Shown piece after piece: positions 6,322 through 10,084 of a stretch of DNA of 10,084 nucleotides (positions within the stretch are counted from its first letter, which is position 1; every line of letters starts with the position of its first letter). The notes under the pieces were generated by a model. It was not told the origin of the DNA, did not search any database, and worked only from the letters and a program-made list of their open reading frames with translations. Position numbers and translations under genes: made by a program. The stretch is from contig NZ_CALEFV010000308.1 in assembly GCF_937877005.1 (NCBI RefSeq), positions 1 through 10,084 of the forward strand, written 5' to 3'. This stretch comes from an uncultured Fibrobacter sp. (lineage in GTDB: Bacteria; Fibrobacterota; Fibrobacteria; Fibrobacterales; Fibrobacteraceae).

Positions 6322-7857
6322 TTATTGAGCTTTGGGGACCTTGCCTTCGTCCAGTTCGGGGTTCCAGCGGTCAGGATCGAAACCTTCCATCTTGGTGAGC
6401 GTCTTGCCCCTAGTGCAAAGCAGGAATCCGAGAATGACGGCGTCGTGCAGGGCAATCACGAGGGCGGTCTTGTAGTCGAGACCGAAACCGAGAGGGGCGC
6501 CCTTCAGGTTTTCGGGGCTCACCCAAAGAATATAGTCGCAAGTAATGAAGGTCATGAACATGCACGGAATGAGTGCAATCCAGAAGTTCTTCTTTTTGCT
6601 GCGCAGGTAAACCGTGGCCACGCAAAGGCTGCACACGGCCATGAGCTGGTTACTCCAGCTAAAGTAATTCCACAGGATGTTGAATCCTTCGGGGTTCAGA
6701 TTGCTCCAGAAGATGATGATGGCGCAAATGGCGAACATAGGCACAGTAAGAAGCAGACGGTTGCGAATGGAGGTCTGTTCCATGCCGGTGAGTTCTGCAA
6801 TCGTGAGGCGTAGGCTTCTAAGGCTCGTGTCGCCGCTGGTGATAGCAAGGACAATCACGCCCACGACAACGAGAATCGAAATCGGAGCCCAGGGAATCAC
6901 GGTGGAAACGAGGACGCTCAAGACCTTGACGCCCGAAGCGCCAGTCAGGAGTTCCGGCATCTGGTGGTAAATGAACATGCCGCCGGCGGCCCAAACCATA
7001 CCGATCAGGCCTTCGATAATCATCATGCCGTAGAACGTCTGACGGCCTGTTCTTTCGGTGACTTCGGTGCGGGCGACAAGCGGGCTCTGCGTGCTGTGGA
7101 AACCGCTAATGATACCGCAGGCAATGGTCACGAAGAGCATCGGGATAATCGGCTGGCCAGCCGGATGCTTGTGGAAGTTGCTCATGATGTCGTTAAAGCA
7201 GAATTCGTCGAGAACGTTCAGGTTCGGGACGATTCCCACGAAAATCGCGAGAGAGGCAAGAATCAGGAGTGCACCGAAAATCGGATAGATGCGACCGATA
7301 ATTTTATCGATGGGGAAGAAGGTGCTTGCAAAGTAGTAGGCGAAAATGCAGGCGACCGCGACCCAGAACAAGGTGGGCGACACGGCAGAGCCCGCAAGAA
7401 TTGGCGTGTTAATCAAAGCGGCAGGCGTGTTGGTGAAGACGGCGCCCACCAAAATCAGGGCGACCGAGATAAGCGTCATCACGACCTTGGCAGGACCCTT
7501 GCCCAGGAACTTGCGGGAAAGTGCCGGCACGTTGTAGCCGTTGTTGCGCATGCTGACCATGCCGCTAAAATAGTCGTGAACAGCTCCGCCGAGCACGTTT
7601 CCGATAGGCAGCAGAATGAACACGATGGCGCCGAACTTGATACCCAAAATCACGCCAATCACAGGGCCGATGCCTGCAATGTTCAAAAGCTGAATGAGCA
7701 TGTTTTTCCAGTGGGGAAGTACCACGCGGTCAACGCCATCTGGGTTTTCGAGGGCGGGAGTCTTGCGGTCGTCGGGGCCGAAGACATGTTCAACGAATTT
7801 TCCGTAAGTAAAGTATCCGCCGATAAGAATCGCGATACCGATCAGGAATGTAATCAT
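6322..7857 (-). CDS. cstA: CstA-family transporter (short carbon-starvation protein A)
   Basis: A polytopic inner-membrane protein of the CstA/BtsT family, whose studied members import pyruvate (and, for CstA, are linked to peptide use) under nutrient limitation. Seen: about 13 hydrophobic segments, the first at residues 2-22; the family signature Asn-Ile-Ala-Gly-Ile-Gly-Pro-Val-Ile-Gly (59-68) followed by Gly-Gly-Ala-Val-His-Asp-Tyr (90-96); Ser-Gly-Phe-His-Ser-Thr-Gln-Ser-Pro (251-259); Thr-Ser-Gly-Asp-Thr-Ser-Leu-Arg (340-347), matching the Asp-Thr segment of CstA; and Leu-Trp-Asn-Tyr-Phe-Ser-Trp-Ser-Asn-Gln (395-404). At 511 residues it is much shorter than E. coli CstA (about 700) and belongs with the short form seen in anaerobes. 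The start is backed by an AAGAAGG ribosome binding site. The cargo cannot be read from sequence; pyruvate or small peptides are family-based guesses. Confidence 0.88.
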   Translation of the reverse strand: MITFLIGIAILIGGYFTYGKFVEHVFGPDDRKTPALENPDGVDRVVLPHWKNMLIQLLNIAGIGPVIGVILGIKFGAIVFILLPIGNVLGGAVHDYFSGMVSMRNNGYNVPALSRKFLGKGPAKVVMTLISVALILVGAVFTNTPAALINTPILAGSAVSPTLFWVAVACIFAYYFASTFFPIDKIIGRIYPIFGALLILASLAIFVGIVPNLNVLDEFCFNDIMSNFHKHPAGQPIIPMLFVTIACGIISGFHSTQSPLVARTEVTERTGRQTFYGMMIIEGLIGMVWAAGGMFIYHQMPELLTGASGVKVLSVLVSTVIPWAPISILVVVGVIVLAITSGDTSLRSLRLTIAELTGMEQTSIRNRLLLTVPMFAICAIIIFWSNLNPEGFNILWNYFSWSNQLMAVCSLCVATVYLRSKKKNFWIALIPCMFMTFITCDYILWVSPENLKGAPLGFGLDYKTALVIALHDAVILGFLLCTRGKTLTKMEGFDPDRWNPELDEGKVPKAQ

Positions 7858-7863
7858 GTTATG

Positions 7864-7870
7864 CCTTCTT
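7864..7870 (-). promoter_or_regulatory. Ribosome binding site of cstA
   Basis: On the minus strand AAGAAGG stands 6 bases before the ATG. It is the strongest Shine-Dalgarno match in the minus-strand block apart from that of the small barrel gene. Confidence 0.75.
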
Positions 7871-7895
7871 TGTTTGAATTAAAAGTAGGATGTTT

Positions 7896-9101
7896 TTATT
7901 CTTCGTTAAAAGGGTCTTCGGTAGAGGTTTCTTCGGAGAAAGCCTCGTCTGCGGCGGTGGCTTCCTCAGTTTCTTCCGGCTGCTCGTCGGGGGTGTCTGC
8001 GGGAGTCTCATTAGACTGCTCGTTGCTTTCCGTTGCGGGTTCGGCCTTCTTTGCGCCGCGGACATATCCTTTTTCCTTGGCGATTTCGTCGGGAGTCTTG
8101 TCTTCGCCGAACTGCTGCCTGAAATAGAGCACATTGGTCGTGAAGCTGCTCTTGCCGGCGTAATCGAAACCGACGACTGGATGGAACGATTTGCCGAGCT
8201 GGAAGGCGACGGCGAGTCCGAAGCGGAATCCGTTGTTTCCCTTGACGGTGATATCGGGGTCGATGGTGGCTCCGTATTCTGCCGTGGGCTGGCCATATTC
8301 CTTAGCAACGCAGAGCAGGTGTCCCGAAGACTTCATTTCGGCGCTCTGGTAGCCGAGCGACATCATGACTTCGACAAAACTGACTGGCTTATAGCCGATG
8401 ACCATAGAGAAGTTTACTGTGGAAACATCGAGCTCAAGCTCGCCTTCGTAATCTTCGGGCCGGTATCCGATGCCGCTCGTGTTGTAGCCAAAGACGAGGC
8501 TTACGTCAAGCGGTTGTGCTGCCGGCGGCAACATGTATTGGAACAAATGCCCGAAACTATACTGCAGACCGAAACCGAACAAGTTGAATTTGCGCAGTTC
8601 GCTAATGGCGGGGAGGAACATGCCGCGAAGAACGATTCGTGCGTGGTAGAAACCGGCTCCTAGCTGGATGTATGGATAGGTGAATACGCCCAGGCCGTTT
8701 AAGGTCTTGTTACCGTAGATTCGTCCGTCGTATTCTTCGAGGTTGGCGTGGTCGCCAAAAATGGTCGGCGTCTCAAAGCTGTATGTTTCGCCCATATATT
8801 CGGTCGATTCCGTATAGTTGCGGTCGTCACTACCAATGGGGATAATCGAGAACGGAAGACCGGCCTCGAATGTGAAGCTTTGCGGAACCGAGGCGCTTAC
8901 AAACCAGTTGCTGTTGAGAACGTTGCCTAGGTTGTCAATGATGGGCTTGACATAACCGGGACGGTTTGCGAAGGGGTTTGACGTATTGTCGCTTTGAAAA
9001 GCGGAAAGGGATTCGTAGGTCGAGGCCCAACCGTCTTCGTCCATGCCGAAAATGGCACTTGTTCCCAAAATAAATGTAGTGATAATGGCGAGTTTTTTCA
9101 T
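7896..9101 (-). CDS. Exported beta-barrel-like envelope protein with acidic C-terminal tail
   Basis: A 401-residue protein. Residues 1-19 form a signal peptide (Met-Lys-Lys, then a hydrophobic core, then Ala-Ile-Phe-Gly before Met-Asp-Glu). Residues about 65-335 are a series of alternating, aromatic- and Gly-rich strands such as Phe-Gly-Phe-Gly-Leu-Gln-Tyr-Ser-Phe-Gly (175-184), Val-Ser-Leu-Val-Phe-Gly-Tyr and Phe-Gly-Leu-Ala-Val-Ala-Phe, the style of an outer-membrane beta barrel. It loosely resembles uncharacterised OMP families of Bacteroidota/Fibrobacterota (for example DUF6588-like), but this was not tested. After Lys352 a tail of 49 residues has 19 Glu/Asp and no Lys or Arg, so the chain does not end on the usual terminal barrel strand. 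The start has only a weak ribosome binding site (ggcg). It lies 25 bases after the small barrel gene and 38 before cstA, suggesting co-transcription. The function is unknown. Confidence 0.8.
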   Translation of the reverse strand: MKKLAIITTFILGTSAIFGMDEDGWASTYESLSAFQSDNTSNPFANRPGYVKPIIDNLGNVLNSNWFVSASVPQSFTFEAGLPFSIIPIGSDDRNYTESTEYMGETYSFETPTIFGDHANLEEYDGRIYGNKTLNGLGVFTYPYIQLGAGFYHARIVLRGMFLPAISELRKFNLFGFGLQYSFGHLFQYMLPPAAQPLDVSLVFGYNTSGIGYRPEDYEGELELDVSTVNFSMVIGYKPVSFVEVMMSLGYQSAEMKSSGHLLCVAKEYGQPTAEYGATIDPDITVKGNNGFRFGLAVAFQLGKSFHPVVGFDYAGKSSFTTNVLYFRQQFGEDKTPDEIAKEKGYVRGAKKAEPATESNEQSNETPADTPDEQPEETEEATAADEAFSEETSTEDPFNEE

Positions 9102-9126
9102 ACGTCGCCAAAGATAGAATTTTCTA

Positions 9127-9798
9127 TTAGAACTGGTATTGTATTGAGACCGACGCTAGGACGAATGTCTGCCATAAATAGGGGTCCAGGTCGTTATTGT
9201 CGACGCGGGAACAATGAACGTTTCTGAACCAGTTCTCATAAACCTTGATGGCGGGCACCATGGCGACATTTTCTGTAATGTAGTAATGGATATTTGTGAT
9301 GAAGGCAACTGCGGAACCCATGAATTCGGCATCGTAGACATCCGAGCCGAAGAGGGCAGCATTTTTGGACTTTACGCTGGAGTAGGAATAGCCTGCGCCT
9401 AGACCGATTTGGAAAAAGTCGGGGTAGAAAAGATTGTATGTAAACTCGAAGCCGGCTCGCCAGATTCGGGTGTCCTGCTTGTAGGACTCGTCGGGAAATC
9501 CAGCGAGAGTCTGTTCTGCCGTCCAGTACTGAAAATTGAGTGCGAGCGAGAATGCTCCGATGTTGACGCCGATGGCGAAATCCGGTGTTGCGACGAATTC
9601 TAGTGCGGGCGGGTGGATGTAGCCCTTGACGCCTGCGGAGTCCTTGCCCGAAACGGCTTTCTCGTTGAAGTCGCCTTTCGAAACCTGGGCGCCGAAACCT
9701 GCGCTAAAGAAGTAGGTGCGAGGCCAGTAGTATTCGTCGGCGAGAGAGAAACTGGATAACAAACAAAGTAACAAAACGACGAACCTTATTTTACTCAT
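9127..9798 (-). CDS. Small outer-membrane beta-barrel protein
   Basis: With the ATG at 9798 the product has 223 residues. That start is chosen because AGGAGA lies 8 bases upstream and because it opens a classic signal peptide (Met-Ser-Lys-Ile-Arg, a hydrophobic run, then Phe-Ser-Leu-Ala at 17-20). The longer in-frame start at 9867 would overlap nadA and add a non-signal extension. The mature part is rich in alternating hydrophobic/aromatic strands, for example Phe-Ala-Ile-Gly-Val-Asn-Ile-Gly-Ala-Phe (74-83), Phe-Gln-Ile-Gly-Leu-Gly-Ala-Gly-Tyr-Ser-Tyr (129-139) and a C-terminal Val-Ser-Ile-Gln-Tyr-Gln-Phe ending in Phe, the typical barrel-assembly signal. Size and pattern fit an 8- to 10-stranded barrel of the OmpA/OmpW-like kind. 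The specific role (structural, pore or binding) is unknown. Confidence 0.82.
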   Translation of the reverse strand: MSKIRFVVLLLCLLSSFSLADEYYWPRTYFFSAGFGAQVSKGDFNEKAVSGKDSAGVKGYIHPPALEFVATPDFAIGVNIGAFSLALNFQYWTAEQTLAGFPDESYKQDTRIWRAGFEFTYNLFYPDFFQIGLGAGYSYSSVKSKNAALFGSDVYDAEFMGSAVAFITNIHYYITENVAMVPAIKVYENWFRNVHCSRVDNNDLDPYLWQTFVLASVSIQYQF

Positions 9799-9806
9799 GG
9801 CACTTT

Positions 9807-9812
9807 TCTCCT
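9807..9812 (-). promoter_or_regulatory. Ribosome binding site of the small barrel gene
   Basis: AGGAGA on the minus strand, 8 bases before the ATG at 9798, inside the short gap after nadA. It decides the start in favour of 9798 over the longer in-frame alternative. Confidence 0.75.
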
Positions 9813-9830
9813 GGCCAGAAATTCTTCCAA

Positions 9831-10084
9831 TTACTTGCTTGCATAATAGAACATCGCGTCGATGCACTTCTTGGCGGCAACGCGCACGCTTTCGTCAAGT
9901 TCTACATGCTGGGCCTTTTCCGGATGACGGAGCGTTTCCAGAATATTCTCGAGAGAATTCGACTTCATGTACTTGCACATGCTGCAGCTGCCGATAAAGG
10001 TCTTGTTCGGAAATTCGTACTGCATGCGTGCGTTCAGGCCGCATTCGGTGAGAAGCAGGAACGGCGTGCCTTCGGGCTGTTCCT
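9831..10084 (-). CDS. nadA: Quinolinate synthase NadA, C-terminal part (5' end outside window)
   Basis: NadA condenses iminoaspartate with dihydroxyacetone phosphate to give quinolinate, the NAD precursor, using a [4Fe-4S] cluster in the cytoplasm. Only the last 84 residues or so are in the window; the frame stays open to the edge upstream of the internal Met at 10025, so that Met is not the start. Seen: Thr-Glu-Cys-Gly-Leu-Asn-Ala-Arg-Met, then Glu-Phe-Pro-Asn-Lys-Thr-Phe-Ile-Gly, then Cys-Ser-Met-Cys-Lys-Tyr-Met-Lys-Ser-Asn-Ser-Leu-Glu. These match the C-terminal NadA signature around the third cluster-ligand Cys and the Met-Lys-x-Asn-x-Leu-Glu segment. It is followed after 32 bases by the small barrel gene on the same strand, with no terminator between. 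No nadB or nadC is visible here. Confidence 0.93.
   Translation of the reverse strand, partial: EQPEGTPFLLLTECGLNARMQYEFPNKTFIGSCSMCKYMKSNSLENILETLRHPEKAQHVELDESVRVAAKKCIDAMFYYASK

Noticed and set aside
6964..8127. A 387-codon open frame on the + strand opposite cstA and the start of the acidic-tail gene
   Set aside because: It overlaps two well-supported minus-strand genes and gives a His/Asp/Asn-rich, non-domain-like product, so it is a shadow frame.
9799..9867. Longer N terminus for the small barrel protein starting at 9867
   Set aside because: It would overlap the end of nadA and put a charged extension before the signal peptide. The internal ATG at 9798 has a good AGGAGA site and opens a standard signal peptide.

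Overview
The window looks like a chromosomal segment of a Fibrobacter-like bacterium (Fibrobacterota). This is inferred from three things: a large secreted protein with Ser-Ser-Ser-Ser-Ala-Ala linkers, a style typical of Fibrobacter surface and cellulolytic proteins; diderm outer-membrane barrel proteins with cleavable signal peptides; and moderate GC with A/T-rich intergenic spacers. No plasmid, phage, transposase, CRISPR, rRNA or tRNA signal was seen.

Left part (1-2706, + strand): the 3' portion of a long extracellular protein. Its N terminus lies outside the window. It has an N-terminal region, about six tandem Cys-anchored Ig-like modules, a poly-Ser/Ala linker with a Gly run, and a small Cys-containing C-terminal domain. 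A strong intrinsic terminator closes it.

Middle (2707-4179): a 297-base spacer holding a doubtful 36-codon ORF and several inverted repeats, then a single-gene unit for a branched-chain aminotransferase (ilvE, + strand). Between ilvE and the convergent helicase gene sits a 119-base nested inverted-repeat element of the widespread 'cgtcattgcgag...gaagcaatcc' type, which carries the ilvE terminator in its centre.

Right part (4180-10084, - strand): five genes in one direction with gaps of 32, 25, 38 and 0 bases. In transcription order they are nadA (quinolinate synthase, 5' end cut by the window), a small outer-membrane beta-barrel protein, a larger barrel-like protein with a very acidic C-terminal tail, a short CstA-family transporter, and a RecD2-type helicase. 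The cstA stop codon directly abuts the recD2 start codon, and no internal terminator was seen, so at least part of this block is probably co-transcribed. The genes span NAD biosynthesis, envelope, nutrient uptake and DNA repair, so the grouping looks like genomic compaction rather than one pathway.

Most of the window is ordinary housekeeping content. The parts most worth a second look are the modular surface protein, the inverted-repeat element with its embedded terminator, the structured leader region before ilvE, and the paired uncharacterised envelope proteins. I found no convincing evidence of a wholly new system.
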